Shown here one piece after another: positions 1-9,305 of a stretch of DNA of 64,000 nucleotides; within the stretch, counting starts at the first letter, position 1, and each line of letters begins with the position of its first letter. The notes below the pieces were generated by a model. The model ran no database searches and was not told the origin of the DNA. It saw only the letters and a program-made list of their open reading frames with translations. The DNA comes from an uncultured Bacteroidia bacterium (lineage in GTDB: Bacteria; Bacteroidota; Bacteroidia; Bacteroidales; UBA932), in assembly GCA_902774045.1 (NCBI GenBank), contig CACYGW010000004.1:1-64000 (forward strand), given 5' to 3'. The position numbers and the translations under genes were made by a program.

Positions 1-1409
1 ATATTCAGGAACTCGTAGAGGCCGGCCGCCCGGTTCTGGTGGGTACTACTGACGTGGAGACATCGGAGCTCCTTAGCCGTATGCTCCGTATGCGCGGTAT
101 CAAGCACGATGTGCTTAATGCCAAGCAGCACGCCCGTGAGGCAGAGATTGTAGCCAAGGCCGGACAGACAAGTACTGTAACCATCGCCACAAATATGGCT
201 GGCCGTGGTACCGATATCAAACTTTCACCGGAGGTGAAGAAGGCCGGAGGCCTTGCCATCATAGGTACTGAGCGTCACGACAGCCGTCGTGTAGACCGTC
301 AGCTCAGGGGCCGTGCAGGCCGTCAGGGAGACCAGGGCTCCTCTGTATTCTACGTTTCGCTTGAGGATAAGCTTATGCGTATCTTTGGGTCCGAGAGAAT
401 TGCTTCCGTGGTAGACCGCCTTGGAATGACAGAGCAGGATGCCCTGGAGAACAATATGCTTTCCAAGAGCATAGAAAAGGCCCAGAGAAAGGTAGAGGAG
501 AACAACTTCGGTATAAGAAAGAGATTGCTGGAGTACGACGATGTTATGAATCATCAGAGAGAGGCAATCTACTCCCGCCGTCATAACGCTCTTTCCGGAG
601 AGAGGATAGAGATTGACGTTATGAATATGATGCTTGATACTGCTTCCCGTATTCTTGACAAGACTCAGGGAATGGAGTATGAGGAGTTTATGTCCTATCT
701 TATGAGCCAGCTTTCAATGGATCCGGGATTCGACAAGGACTTCTACGAGCACGCTTCGCCAAATGATATCTGTGACAAACTCTTCGCCCATATGGAGGAG
801 GTTTACAACCGCAGAATGGATAATATGGTGACCAAGGTCTATCCTTTCATAAAGGATATTTACCAGAAGCAGGGTTCTATGTACGAGAACATTGCCATTC
901 CTATCTCTGACGGCCGCAAGATGATTAACATTCACGTTAATCTGGAGAAGGCTTACAATACAGAGGGCCGCGAGATAGCCAAGACCCTTAGCAAGACCAT
1001 AATCCTCTGGCAGATTGACGAGCACTGGAAGCAGCACCTCCGTGATATGGACGACCTTAAGCAGAGTGTGCAGAATGCAGCGTATGAGCAGAAAGACCCG
1101 CTGGTGGTTTACAAACTGGAGAGTTACAACCTGTTTGCGGATATGCTGGATACGCTTAACCGTGACGTGCTTTCCTTCCTTCTTCGTGCGTTCATTCCTC
1201 TGAGCGACGGCCAGCAGGCATCCCGCCCGGCCCAGCCCCGCAGGACAGATATGACTCAGATGAGGACTTCACGCAGTGAACTTACGACAAACGGAGAGCA
1301 GAAGAGCAATACTCCGGTAGTGGCAGAGAAGAAGATAGGACGCAATGATCCTTGCCCTTGCGGAAGCGGCAAGAAGTATAAGAACTGTCACGGAAAAGGA
1401 CTTGTATAG
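1..1409 (+). CDS. secA: Preprotein translocase ATPase SecA, C-terminal part (5' truncated by window edge)
   Basis: SecA is the ATP-driven motor that pushes unfolded preproteins through SecYEG. About 469 residues are visible, open in frame 3 from the window edge. They cover the end of the second nucleotide-binding fold (ATNMAGRGTDIKL; GTERHDSRRVDRQLRGRAGR is helicase motif VI), the helical scaffold and wing region, and a C-terminal SEC-C zinc motif (GRNDPCPCGSGKKYKNCH) that binds SecB or ribosomes in other bacteria. Order and spacing are those of an intact SecA. The DEAD-box half lies upstream of the window. The stop is 37 nt before the first bactofilin gene, with no obvious terminator between them. 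Confidence 0.98.
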   Translation, partial: IQELVEAGRPVLVGTTDVETSELLSRMLRMRGIKHDVLNAKQHAREAEIVAKAGQTSTVTIATNMAGRGTDIKLSPEVKKAGGLAIIGTERHDSRRVDRQLRGRAGRQGDQGSSVFYVSLEDKLMRIFGSERIASVVDRLGMTEQDALENNMLSKSIEKAQRKVEENNFGIRKRLLEYDDVMNHQREAIYSRRHNALSGERIEIDVMNMMLDTASRILDKTQGMEYEEFMSYLMSQLSMDPGFDKDFYEHASPNDICDKLFAHMEEVYNRRMDNMVTKVYPFIKDIYQKQGSMYENIAIPISDGRKMINIHVNLEKAYNTEGREIAKTLSKTIILWQIDEHWKQHLRDMDDLKQSVQNAAYEQKDPLVVYKLESYNLFADMLDTLNRDVLSFLLRAFIPLSDGQQASRPAQPRRTDMTQMRTSRSELTTNGEQKSNTPVVAEKKIGRNDPCPCGSGKKYKNCHGKGLV

Positions 1410-1446
1410 TATAGAGACATAATAAAGTAACATATTCAGATTAGTT

Positions 1447-1875
1447 ATGGAAAACAACGTCAACGATGTTAGCCGGATTGCTTCCGGTACCGTATTCAAG
1501 GGGGAAATCACATCTGCCAGTGACATTCGCGTAGATGGTTTTTTCGATGGAAGGATTAACACTAAAGGACGCCTGGTAACAGGAGAAAAAGCAGTCCTGA
1601 AGGGTGACCTTATCTGCAATGACGTAGATTTCAGCGGTACTATGTCCGGTGGAACCTTCTATGTCAAGGAAACACTTGTTCTTAAGCCTAGCTGCAGCGT
1701 TAACGGAGATCTCCGTTTCAAGAGACTTCAGGTAGACTTGGATGCTAAACTTAAAGGTAACTGCAAGCCTATCGACGATGCAGAATTTGAGAGAATAGCC
1801 TCTGGGACCGCTCCGGTAAGAAATGTTAAGACTAGTGAGGTAAAGTCAAATGATGTTCAGGCAAAAGAGCAGTAA
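1447..1875 (+). CDS. Bactofilin family protein (first of two tandem copies)
   Basis: This 142-residue protein has the short beta-helical bactofilin (DUF583) core. Its repeats run ASGTVFKGEITSASDIRVDG, then GRINTKGRLVTGEKAVLKGD, then DFSGTMSGGTFYVKETLVL. Bactofilins polymerise without nucleotide into filaments that scaffold cell-wall or polarity proteins at the membrane. The flanking tails are short and no membrane segment is visible. The start at 1447 gives MENNVNDVSRIASGT, which aligns with the start chosen for the next gene (MSINDVNRIAFGA) and so supports both. The cargo is unknown. Confidence 0.92.
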   Translation: MENNVNDVSRIASGTVFKGEITSASDIRVDGFFDGRINTKGRLVTGEKAVLKGDLICNDVDFSGTMSGGTFYVKETLVLKPSCSVNGDLRFKRLQVDLDAKLKGNCKPIDDAEFERIASGTAPVRNVKTSEVKSNDVQAKEQ

Positions 1876-1942
1876 GATTGCTTCTAATGAAGAATCTTAT
1901 ACGTTAATCAGCAAACCATTATTCATCGAAACAGAAAAAACC

Positions 1943-2374
1943 ATGAGTATAAATGATGTAAACCGCATTGCCTTTGGTGCTACTTTCAAGGGTACTCTTT
2001 CTACGGCTAATGACGTAAGAATTGACGGTAATTTTGATGGCATTCTTTACTCTTCCGGCAGAGTGGTTGTGGGCGAGAACGCAACTGTAAAGGGAAGTGT
2101 TTATTGCAACAACATTGATTTCAGCGGAAAAATGAACGGCGGAAGTATTTTTGTACGTGACACTCTGTCTCTCAAGGCAGGATGCTTCGTAGAAAGCGAC
2201 CTTTCCTTCTCAAAACTTCAGGTAGAAATTGATGCCAAGTTTACAGGCAAGTGCCAGATGATGGACGCAAAGGAATTTGACAAAATTTCTTCCCAGTATG
2301 CCATTCATCCTGTAGAGAAGGTGGATGTGGAAGTTCCGCCAGTAAAGCCTGTTACCGAAGATAAAGTTGTCTAG
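1943..2374 (+). CDS. Bactofilin family protein (second tandem copy)
   Basis: A 143-residue bactofilin, paralogous to the preceding gene along its whole core (FGATFKGTLSTANDVRIDG, DFSGKMNGGSIFVRDTLSL). I chose the ATG at 1943 because it gives an N-terminus matching its neighbour. An in-frame ATG at 1850 would add 31 unrelated residues and overlap the first bactofilin. The C-terminal tail is rich in Val, Pro and Glu and probably disordered. The stop TAG shares its G with the GTG start of the next gene, so the genes are translationally coupled. Paired bactofilins often co-polymerise; that is inference here. Confidence 0.92.
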   Translation: MSINDVNRIAFGATFKGTLSTANDVRIDGNFDGILYSSGRVVVGENATVKGSVYCNNIDFSGKMNGGSIFVRDTLSLKAGCFVESDLSFSKLQVEIDAKFTGKCQMMDAKEFDKISSQYAIHPVEKVDVEVPPVKPVTEDKVV

Positions 2375-3387
2375 TGAAGCTTAAAAAGTCATTTATCATA
2401 TTAGTTCTGAGTCTCTCTTGCTATGTGGCGGGGGCTCAGAACTCTTTTTGGCTTTTGGACGGGCTTAAATCCTTCGCCAGGTTCACCGGAATAAAGGCCT
2501 TGTACGAGTATGCTCATACAAGAGACACGTCTTTTTATGAGGCACCTCCCGGGGTTTTCTGTGTAAGGTTAAGTGAGAATATGATGGGTACTTACCTTGG
2601 AACCCGCGGAAGCGAACTCGGCGAGCAGAACCGTAATTTCCGTACAAAGATTAAATCTGAGAATATGTGGAACAACACCATTACCGTAGGTGCCTATGGT
2701 CTGGCCGTTGGCTTCACATTTAATCCGTTTGCCAATTCCAAGAATAACGATACCCGTTTTACTCTTACCCTTAACGGAAATTTCCTGGGCCTGGATGTGG
2801 GGTACTATAAAATTAATTCTCTGTCCGGTTATTCCCGCCTTAACAGTCAAAGGCACGAGATTGCCTACGGAGACCCTTCAATGAAATTTTTTATGATTAA
2901 TGCCTATGGGGTTTTAAACCATAAGCATTACTCATATCCTGCAGGTATAGGGCAGGCCTATATCCAGAAAAAGAGTTCGGGAAGCCTCTTGTTGAGCGCT
3001 AATTTTGACAGATTACACACAAGTGTGCCGGACCGTGGATTCGACGAGCCGGACATCAGCATCAACTCTAGCATTATATCCGTGGGCGTGGGCTATGGCT
3101 ACAATTACGTGCCTGCCAAAGACTGGCTGGTATCATTTACGGTTATTCCGCGTTTTGTGGTATATAACAGTTCCTATCTGGATGTAGATAAGTACCACAT
3201 GTCAGAAACATTCAAGAGACCGTCCGTCACCTACTCGGGCAATTTTGCCGTTGTAAGAAGAATAGGAAATGTTTTCCTGGCAATTACCGCCGTGGCAGAC
3301 GGATACCAGTCCTACCACTATGCATCCCGCTTTAGTTTTGACCAGACTCAGTGGCATATGCACGCTCACGTGGGAATAAACTTCTAG
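2374..3387 (+). CDS. Putative outer-membrane beta-barrel protein, DUF4421-like
   Basis: A 337-residue protein starting at a GTG that overlaps the previous stop by one base. It has a clear Sec signal peptide (MKLKKSFIILVLSLSCYVAGAQ). The mature part has alternating aromatic/polar strands (YGLAVGFTFNPF, ISVGVGYGYNYVP, HAHVGINF) and ends in phenylalanine, typical of an outer-membrane barrel. The pattern recalls the Bacteroidota DUF4421 family, but that assignment is from memory of family style. Coupling to two bactofilins suggests an envelope role. The gene meets the convergent amidase gene with a 3-nt gap. Confidence 0.7.
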   Translation: MKLKKSFIILVLSLSCYVAGAQNSFWLLDGLKSFARFTGIKALYEYAHTRDTSFYEAPPGVFCVRLSENMMGTYLGTRGSELGEQNRNFRTKIKSENMWNNTITVGAYGLAVGFTFNPFANSKNNDTRFTLTLNGNFLGLDVGYYKINSLSGYSRLNSQRHEIAYGDPSMKFFMINAYGVLNHKHYSYPAGIGQAYIQKKSSGSLLLSANFDRLHTSVPDRGFDEPDISINSSIISVGVGYGYNYVPAKDWLVSFTVIPRFVVYNSSYLDVDKYHMSETFKRPSVTYSGNFAVVRRIGNVFLAITAVADGYQSYHYASRFSFDQTQWHMHAHVGINF

Positions 3388-3390
3388 GTC

Positions 3391-6300
3391 TTATTTGTTA
3401 AAGAATTCCAGCGCGGCATTCATCAGGATGCTGCGCTTTTTGTCGCATTTAATCACTTCCAGAGGGAAGCCCAGGCTTACTACCCTGTAGCCCTTCCCTT
3501 TATAAGCTATTCCTGCACCTACGTTAGTGTCTGTGTAGCGGAGGAAGATTGCCGCATGGTCGTTTGCAGGAAGGAGCCCATCGGGAGTCTCTACGCAGTA
3601 AATATCCTCGTTAAGGTAATTTACAAAGTCAAAGGAAAGGTTTTCCGGGACATCGGAGATAACTGTATTCCTGAGAGCCTTTACATTGGCTGTTTTGGAG
3701 GCATAGTTGGTAATCCACTTATAGCCAAGAACGCTGGTTACAAAATCCTTCGCCTTAAGCGTGGCTACAGAATCCTTATTTACTGGATAAACCCGGTCCC
3801 AGACATCCGTGCCAATGTTCGCGCCGGAAATAAGTACATTGCCTCCGCTGTCACAGAAAGAACGGATGCTGTTCTGAAGAGCCTCGGGGAAGACTGCAAA
3901 TCTGTCTTCAGAGGCGCCGGGGCGGCCGGAGCATACGGTTACCTGTTTTCCGCAAATAATGTCCAGGGTACATATTTCTAACGGGGCGCCATCGGCCTGG
4001 AAGGCCGCAGTGCTTCTGGAGCAGAAGCGCACTCCAAGCTCCATAAGAGTCCTTCCGTGAATGTAGGTGTAGTCGAAGGTGTTGCCTGCAACCTGTTTTC
4101 CGGCCTCATCGGTATAAGAAGCTCCGTACCCCTGATTGTCATCATCGGTCCAGGGAATCTGGCGGTCGAACCTGTACATGGATCCGGTGTAGTTAATCTC
4201 CTTTATATATGGTACGCCGTTGTCCAGTTTGGAATCGAAGCCTGCATAGGTGGGAGTATCGAACCAGGCGGCAGAGGAAACTCTGGTGAAGTTGTTTACT
4301 ATGAGAACTGTTTCCGAGTAACCCTCTTCCGGTGTACCTACTGCCAGAACTTCGGAGGGGAAGCTTATGCCGCCGTCGTTGTATGCACACACCTTGAAGG
4401 AATGGATGTGTCCCTTGTCTACTGTGAGCTCGAAGCCCCGGGTTTGTTCTCCGCTCAGAGTAAGAAGCTCTGTCCAGGGACCATCGTCCACCCTTGTATA
4501 TATAATGTAGCCTGTGGGTACGGCCGTGGGTTCTATGTCGTCCTGGGTAGGTTTCCAGCTAAGGTAGACCTTGTCCTCTGCGCTGAACATTGCGCTGAAG
4601 GAGTTAACCGGGAGGGGCTGCACCACGTATGGCTTGCCATAGCGGTTTGCCAGGTATTTTAACATTCCTTTATATACAGCGCGGCTGACGGTAAATCGGA
4701 AGGCAGGGTCCAGACCGTATTTCATATCAGCAAAGTTCTGGTGAGAGAGAATCTCCAGCAGCATTCCGGGTACCGATGTAGTACGGGATTCGCTGTAAGA
4801 CCTGTCCCAAAGCTGCCTTCTGGACCAGAGAGAGTCGTGGAGGGCGCGCACGTCGCTGCAAATCTGGGTCTGCACGTAGTCTGTGTACTCCCTTGCCGTC
4901 ATACGGTCTTCTCCGCTGGGGAGTTTGCGGCTGTCGTCGCACTTAAGGGTGTAGATTGCCAGCGTGCCAACGGTGGAGTCGTCGGGGGTCATTCCTGCGT
5001 CTGAGTGGAAGGCAAGTGAGAGGTCGAAGGGAATGCCCAGACCTTGTTTCTGCTTGGGATTTACATCCGAACCTCCTGTAAGGAAGGTTACCCAGGCGCC
5101 CCTGCCGGCGTAGTCGTTGGTGTAGTCGTTGTCCCAACCCCGTGTAACGGTGGTGTCCATACCGCTGTACTGCATATTGTAAAGCGCACCTTCCATATAG
5201 GCCGGCATTCCGGAGATTGTCCAGTATTTGGTGGGCTCATCGGCGTTGCCGCGGGCAATTTTGCCCATTCCGCCTCCGAACCTTACGGCGTCTGCGGTTA
5301 CAAGACGGCCTTTTTCGCCTCCGTTGTCAAGCACCACGCCCCAGGAACCATCGGTATCAAACTCAAAGGTGCCAAGATAAATCCAGGTGCCTCCTCCCAT
5401 AGTCTGGTTAACCAGGAAGGATGTTACTCCTCCGCGGTGATACACGGTGTAATGGGCCTTGGAAGTGCTCTTTTCCAAGGTCTTGTAGGATACGTAAACG
5501 GAGTATTCTCCTTTTTGGGGGATGTCGGGAATCCAGGTGGCCTGGGCAGTGGGAGCCTTGTCCGTTGTAGGGGCTACCCTGGCGGAACCCATTGTGAAGG
5601 GATTCTCGTCTCCTATGTAGAAGGGCTTATGGTCTGCAAAGCCTTCACCGGCATCGTCCCAGGCGCCTTTCTCGCTGTAGTGCCCCTGACGGCGCATAAG
5701 TCCGGTGCGGGGGCCCTTGAAGGCGGGGTCGTTGTCGCAGACTACCTCGTATCTCTGGGTGTCTCTCTCCCTTGGAGTCATTACGTAGGCTCCTGCGTTT
5801 TCCAGCATGGGAATTAGGAAGGGGAGTACGTAGCTTTGGGTGTACAGATCTTCTACCGTGGTAAGGTTCACGGAGCGCTGCCACTCCCAGCGGCGGGTTG
5901 CTTCCTCGTAATAGCGGCCGTGGCTCTGCCAAAGCGCTATGTGCCTTCCGTAAAGGCCTTTGTCAAAAGCCTTGGCGCCCTGTCGCTCTACCATAGGCTT
6001 GTTCTTGCGGTCTTTCTCCTTGTATTTTGTCTTTGCCGGTGCTCCCAGGTAGGTGAGCTCCGGGGTAACCAGTTCTTCAATTGGAATGCTTCTGGCGAAG
6101 AGCTTACCTACGGAATAGCTTTTGTATGCTTCCGGGAAAAGGTTTTTAAACTCTGCTCGAAGCCAGGTAATATCTTCTGCCTGCCAGGAAATATCTCCCA
6201 GGTTTTCGTTAAACCTAAAATCCAAAGTCTTGCCTTTTTTTGTGACCGACCTTAATCTTAGATTGGGTCTTACGGAGGTCCTTTCTTTGATAAGTGTGGA

Positions 6301-6411
6301 CAGGGAGTCGCAGGCTTCCTTAAAATCTTCTACAATCCCACTCTGGGCAAAGGCTGCAGTGCAAGAGAGAGATACGCCTATAATAAGGGAAGATATAGAC
6401 TTTCTAATCAT
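3391..6411 (-). CDS. Large secreted N-acetylmuramoyl-L-alanine amidase-like protein with inserted golvesin-type domain and FN3 domain
   Basis: A 1006-residue protein with signal peptide (ISSLIIGVSLSCTAAFAQ). Around residue 160 lies a divergent Amidase_3 start (LWQSHGRYYE), followed by a helix ending GAYVMTPRERD like the family's TR.xD motif. A golvesin/xanthan-lyase C-terminal-like beta domain sits at about 285-381. The amidase fold then resumes with FHSDAG near 466 and LLEILSHQNFADM near 557, which match the family's zinc-His and catalytic-Glu regions. An FN3 domain follows (about 610-700), then roughly 300 residues I cannot assign. Relatives are often annotated xanthan lyase; the fold suggests peptidoglycan cleavage instead. 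It is the last gene of the minus-strand operon and overlaps the VanZ-like gene by 8 bp. Confidence 0.75.
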   Translation of the reverse strand: MIRKSISSLIIGVSLSCTAAFAQSGIVEDFKEACDSLSTLIKERTSVRPNLRLRSVTKKGKTLDFRFNENLGDISWQAEDITWLRAEFKNLFPEAYKSYSVGKLFARSIPIEELVTPELTYLGAPAKTKYKEKDRKNKPMVERQGAKAFDKGLYGRHIALWQSHGRYYEEATRRWEWQRSVNLTTVEDLYTQSYVLPFLIPMLENAGAYVMTPRERDTQRYEVVCDNDPAFKGPRTGLMRRQGHYSEKGAWDDAGEGFADHKPFYIGDENPFTMGSARVAPTTDKAPTAQATWIPDIPQKGEYSVYVSYKTLEKSTSKAHYTVYHRGGVTSFLVNQTMGGGTWIYLGTFEFDTDGSWGVVLDNGGEKGRLVTADAVRFGGGMGKIARGNADEPTKYWTISGMPAYMEGALYNMQYSGMDTTVTRGWDNDYTNDYAGRGAWVTFLTGGSDVNPKQKQGLGIPFDLSLAFHSDAGMTPDDSTVGTLAIYTLKCDDSRKLPSGEDRMTAREYTDYVQTQICSDVRALHDSLWSRRQLWDRSYSESRTTSVPGMLLEILSHQNFADMKYGLDPAFRFTVSRAVYKGMLKYLANRYGKPYVVQPLPVNSFSAMFSAEDKVYLSWKPTQDDIEPTAVPTGYIIYTRVDDGPWTELLTLSGEQTRGFELTVDKGHIHSFKVCAYNDGGISFPSEVLAVGTPEEGYSETVLIVNNFTRVSSAAWFDTPTYAGFDSKLDNGVPYIKEINYTGSMYRFDRQIPWTDDDNQGYGASYTDEAGKQVAGNTFDYTYIHGRTLMELGVRFCSRSTAAFQADGAPLEICTLDIICGKQVTVCSGRPGASEDRFAVFPEALQNSIRSFCDSGGNVLISGANIGTDVWDRVYPVNKDSVATLKAKDFVTSVLGYKWITNYASKTANVKALRNTVISDVPENLSFDFVNYLNEDIYCVETPDGLLPANDHAAIFLRYTDTNVGAGIAYKGKGYRVVSLGFPLEVIKCDKKRSILMNAALEFFNK

Positions 6412-6817
6412 GCTGAAGTTTGTATTTCAAATCATAGATAAGGGCCAGTAAGGAACCGACGGCAAGGCCCAGGCCGTCGGCTAAAAAGTCAGAAGAATCG
6501 GCCACCCTGTAACCTGTAAGATGCTGGCCAATCTCGGTGCCGGCGGCCAGGATGCAGCCTGCAAGGAAAAATGCCAGAATTATCAACAGTGAATTAACAG
6601 GTCTGCTGGTCTTGCCATTGAATATTCCCGCCAAAATGAGCGGGAAGGGAAGAAACATTAGGAAATGTATTATTTTATCCGTGGGGATGCCAAGGAAGTT
6701 TTCCGTTACCGTGGGGGCCGATGAAAAATCTCCAAAGCAGAGCCAGCCCACAAGCGCAAGGTAAACTATGAGTACAAGTACGTATATGTTTCGTTTTTTT
6801 TCTGCGGTCATAATCAT
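6404..6817 (-). CDS. VanZ-like family membrane protein
   Basis: A 137-residue integral membrane protein with four hydrophobic segments. VanZ-like features are the TDKIIHFLMFLPF segment after the first helix, the conserved Glu/Gln of AAGTEIGQHLTGYR, and DSSDFLADGLG before the last helix. The family gives teicoplanin resistance in one characterised case and is otherwise of unknown function, mostly envelope-related. It starts one base after the CBM9-like gene ends and overlaps the amidase gene by 8 bp. A second ATG two codons downstream is an alternative start. Confidence 0.88.
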   Translation of the reverse strand: MIMTAEKKRNIYVLVLIVYLALVGWLCFGDFSSAPTVTENFLGIPTDKIIHFLMFLPFPLILAGIFNGKTSRPVNSLLIILAFFLAGCILAAGTEIGQHLTGYRVADSSDFLADGLGLAVGSLLALIYDLKYKLQHD

Positions 6818-6818
6818 T

Positions 6819-7457
6819 TTATTTGTCCAGTGTTATTTCTCCAAAAAACTCCGGCCTGTGGAAGTCCGGTTTGGGAAGGTCTATGGGGTTCCAGGAGAGG
6901 AAGTGTACGTGAGCCGTCCTGTCCCCGCATTTATAGAAATTAGCCCTCAGGGTCTGGCCGGGAGCGGCCCCGAAGAACCTAAGGGGAATAAGCATTCCTG
7001 CAGACCAGGTGCAGATATCGCCAAGAATCTGGAAAGGAGCACCCTCTATCGTAGAGTACCTTTTTATGGCTCCAAGAACGGATGCATCCCTGCGCAGACG
7101 GCCCTCCCTGCCCGCGCCTTCGCAGGCCAGAAGTACTCCGGCGCAGTTCAGCTCAAAGTTGTAGTACTTATCTCCGGCGGGGTCCTGGACAAAGAATTCC
7201 ACGCAGCTGTCCTCCCACATTCTGCCGTTATCCTCTGTCTCCATCGCCCTTAAATCCAGGCCTCTTACGTGAAAGAGGAGCGCCAGATTCTCTCCGTCGT
7301 GAGCCGCTGCAACGTAGCAGGCCGGCTTGTAGGGAAAGCCCTCGGGCCAGTTTACGCGGTTAATGTCGGCCTTGGCCCCGTGCTCTTCAAGAGTAAGGTC
7401 AAGCGAGGTAAGCGAAAGTTTGTCAAGTCCTTCTATGTACGGGATATGAAGTGTCAT
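6819..7457 (-). CDS. Carbohydrate-binding family 9-like protein
   Basis: A 212-residue beta-sandwich protein of the CBM9-like type. Characteristic segments are NGRMWEDSCVEFFVQD, a KYYNFELNCAGVLLA strand and a closing FHRPEFFGEITLD. In the parent family this domain binds sugar ends and is usually attached to xylanases; here it stands alone. No signal peptide is visible at MTLHIPYIEG, so the protein may be cytoplasmic, which is odd for a glycan-binding domain. It overlaps the ABC transporter gene by 4 bp (ATGA) and is one base from the VanZ-like gene. Its ligand cannot be read from the sequence. Confidence 0.85.
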   Translation of the reverse strand: MTLHIPYIEGLDKLSLTSLDLTLEEHGAKADINRVNWPEGFPYKPACYVAAAHDGENLALLFHVRGLDLRAMETEDNGRMWEDSCVEFFVQDPAGDKYYNFELNCAGVLLACEGAGREGRLRRDASVLGAIKRYSTIEGAPFQILGDICTWSAGMLIPLRFFGAAPGQTLRANFYKCGDRTAHVHFLSWNPIDLPKPDFHRPEFFGEITLDK

Positions 7458-9289
7458 AAGCTTTGCATGTCATTAAGTTTCTTATAATAACCGCCCAGGG
7501 CAATAAGCTCGTCGTGGCGGCCTCTTTCTACAATGTGCCCCTCCTTCATTACCAGAATCTCGTCAGAATTCTTAATCGTGGAAAGCCTGTGGGCTATGGC
7601 AATGGTGGTGCGGTTAGACATAAGCCTGTCCAGAGCCTCCTGCACAAGCCTCTCGGACTCCGTATCCAGCGAAGCCGTGGCCTCGTCCAGAATTAGAATG
7701 GGCGGGTTCTTAAGAATGGCCCTGGCTATGGATAGCCTCTGCCTCTGGCCACCGGACAGTTTCATTCCACGGTCGCCGATATTGGTATTGTACCCCTCTT
7801 CCTTTTCCATTATGAATTCGTGGGCGTTGGCAATCTTGGCGGCCTCTATTACCTTTTCCTTGTCAGCACCGGCAATGCCAAAGGCTATGTTGTTGAATAT
7901 GGTATCGTTGAACAGGATAGGCTCCTGGTTTACATAGCCAATCAGGCTTCGCAGGTCGGAGGTCCGCAGGTCCCTGATATCCACCCCGTCAATCTTAACG
8001 GCCCCCGATGTAACATCGTAGAACCGGGGTATCAGGTCTACGAGCGTAGATTTTCCGGCACCCGACTCTCCCACGATGGCAATGGTCTTTCCTTTTTCTA
8101 TTTTTATGTCGATGCCCTCCAGAACCTTATGCCCGTTTTCGTAGCAGAAGGCTACGTTTTCCAGGCTGATACTTTCTTTGAGCCCGCTTATCTTGACCGG
8201 CTCTGCCGGTTCAGTGATAGGGTTCGGGGCATTCAGAATCTTGTCTATTCTTTCCATCGATGCAAGACCCTTGGGTATTGCATAGGTTGCCTTAGAGAAA
8301 TCTTTAAGCGGGTTGATGATGCTATAAAGTATCACCATATAGAATATGAAGGTGGATGCGTCTATGGGCGCACGCTCGCTAAGGATGAGCGAGCCTCCGA
8401 ACCAGAGCACTATGGCTATGAGCAGGGTCCCCAGAAACTCGCTCATAGGGTGGGCGAGGGATTGCCTTATGGCCACCTTTGCCGTCTTGCTGCGCAGGGC
8501 GTCGGTAGTATCGGAAAATCTGCCCTTCATACTCTTTTCTGCCACGAAGGCCTTTATTACCCTTAGGCCGCCCAGGGTTTCCTCTACCTGGGACATGGTG
8601 TCGCTCCACATCTCCTGGGCCAGGAGGGACTTTCTCTTGAGCTGCTTGCCAATTACGCCCATAACCCATCCCAGCACCGGGACAACCACAATGGTAAAGA
8701 GGGTGAGCTCCCAGCTGATGAAAATCAGCGTTGCAAAGTAGAATACTATGAGAATGGGGTTCTTGATAAGCATATCCAGGGAACTCATGATGGAGTTCTC
8801 TACCTCGTTTACGTCGCCGCTCATTCGGGCAATGATGTCGCCCCTTCTTTCCTGTGAGAAAAAGCCCAGCGGGAGAGCCAGTATCTTGTTGTACAGCTGC
8901 ATGCGCAGGTCCCTCAGCACGCCGGTACGGATAGGTACCATAACTCCGGCGGCACCAAAGTAGCAGGCTGTCTTAAGCAGGGTCATAAGCCCCAGGAGCA
9001 GGCAGAGAATGAGCAGTGTCTTGGAGGCTCCGATAGACTCCATAAGCTGGGTTACCCAGTAGTAGGCATTGTTTATTATCTTTTCCTTAAAGCTGTGGGC
9101 TGCATCGTCCCAGGGAATGAAGGCATATACCGCGTCGTTAATCTTGAACAGAATCTGCAGCATCGGTATAATAAGGGAGAAAGAGAATACGTTGAACAGT
9201 GCAGAAAACATATTCAGCAGCAAGCTTCCTCCAAGGTAGGACCTGTATGGTTTTACATATCGCTTAAGTACTTTCCAAAATTCTCTCAT
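7454..9289 (-). CDS. ABC transporter, fused permease and ATPase (MsbA-like exporter)
   Basis: A 611-residue half-transporter: a six-helix membrane domain (about residues 1-330) followed by an ATPase. Motifs are GESGAGKST (Walker A), YVNQEPILFNDT (Q-loop), KLSGGQRQRLSIARAI (signature), ILILDEATASLD (Walker B) and IAHRLSTI (H-loop). Length and layout fit the lipid/peptide exporters that include MsbA, which flips lipid A-core. In Bacteroidota this architecture is usually annotated as MsbA, but substrate cannot be set from sequence. It overlaps the CBM9-like gene by 4 bp and lies 16 nt after the M28-like gene, so it belongs to the same minus-strand operon. Confidence 0.93.
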   Translation of the reverse strand: MREFWKVLKRYVKPYRSYLGGSLLLNMFSALFNVFSFSLIIPMLQILFKINDAVYAFIPWDDAAHSFKEKIINNAYYWVTQLMESIGASKTLLILCLLLGLMTLLKTACYFGAAGVMVPIRTGVLRDLRMQLYNKILALPLGFFSQERRGDIIARMSGDVNEVENSIMSSLDMLIKNPILIVFYFATLIFISWELTLFTIVVVPVLGWVMGVIGKQLKRKSLLAQEMWSDTMSQVEETLGGLRVIKAFVAEKSMKGRFSDTTDALRSKTAKVAIRQSLAHPMSEFLGTLLIAIVLWFGGSLILSERAPIDASTFIFYMVILYSIINPLKDFSKATYAIPKGLASMERIDKILNAPNPITEPAEPVKISGLKESISLENVAFCYENGHKVLEGIDIKIEKGKTIAIVGESGAGKSTLVDLIPRFYDVTSGAVKIDGVDIRDLRTSDLRSLIGYVNQEPILFNDTIFNNIAFGIAGADKEKVIEAAKIANAHEFIMEKEEGYNTNIGDRGMKLSGGQRQRLSIARAILKNPPILILDEATASLDTESERLVQEALDRLMSNRTTIAIAHRLSTIKNSDEILVMKEGHIVERGRHDELIALGGYYKKLNDMQSL

Positions 9290-9305
9290 CTGGCTAAGGA
9301 TTTGC

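Noticed and set aside
5044-5817. 257-codon open frame on the plus strand, with others at 4057-4662
   Set aside because: These are opposite the amidase/golvesin gene and show only low-complexity Gly/Val-rich translations.
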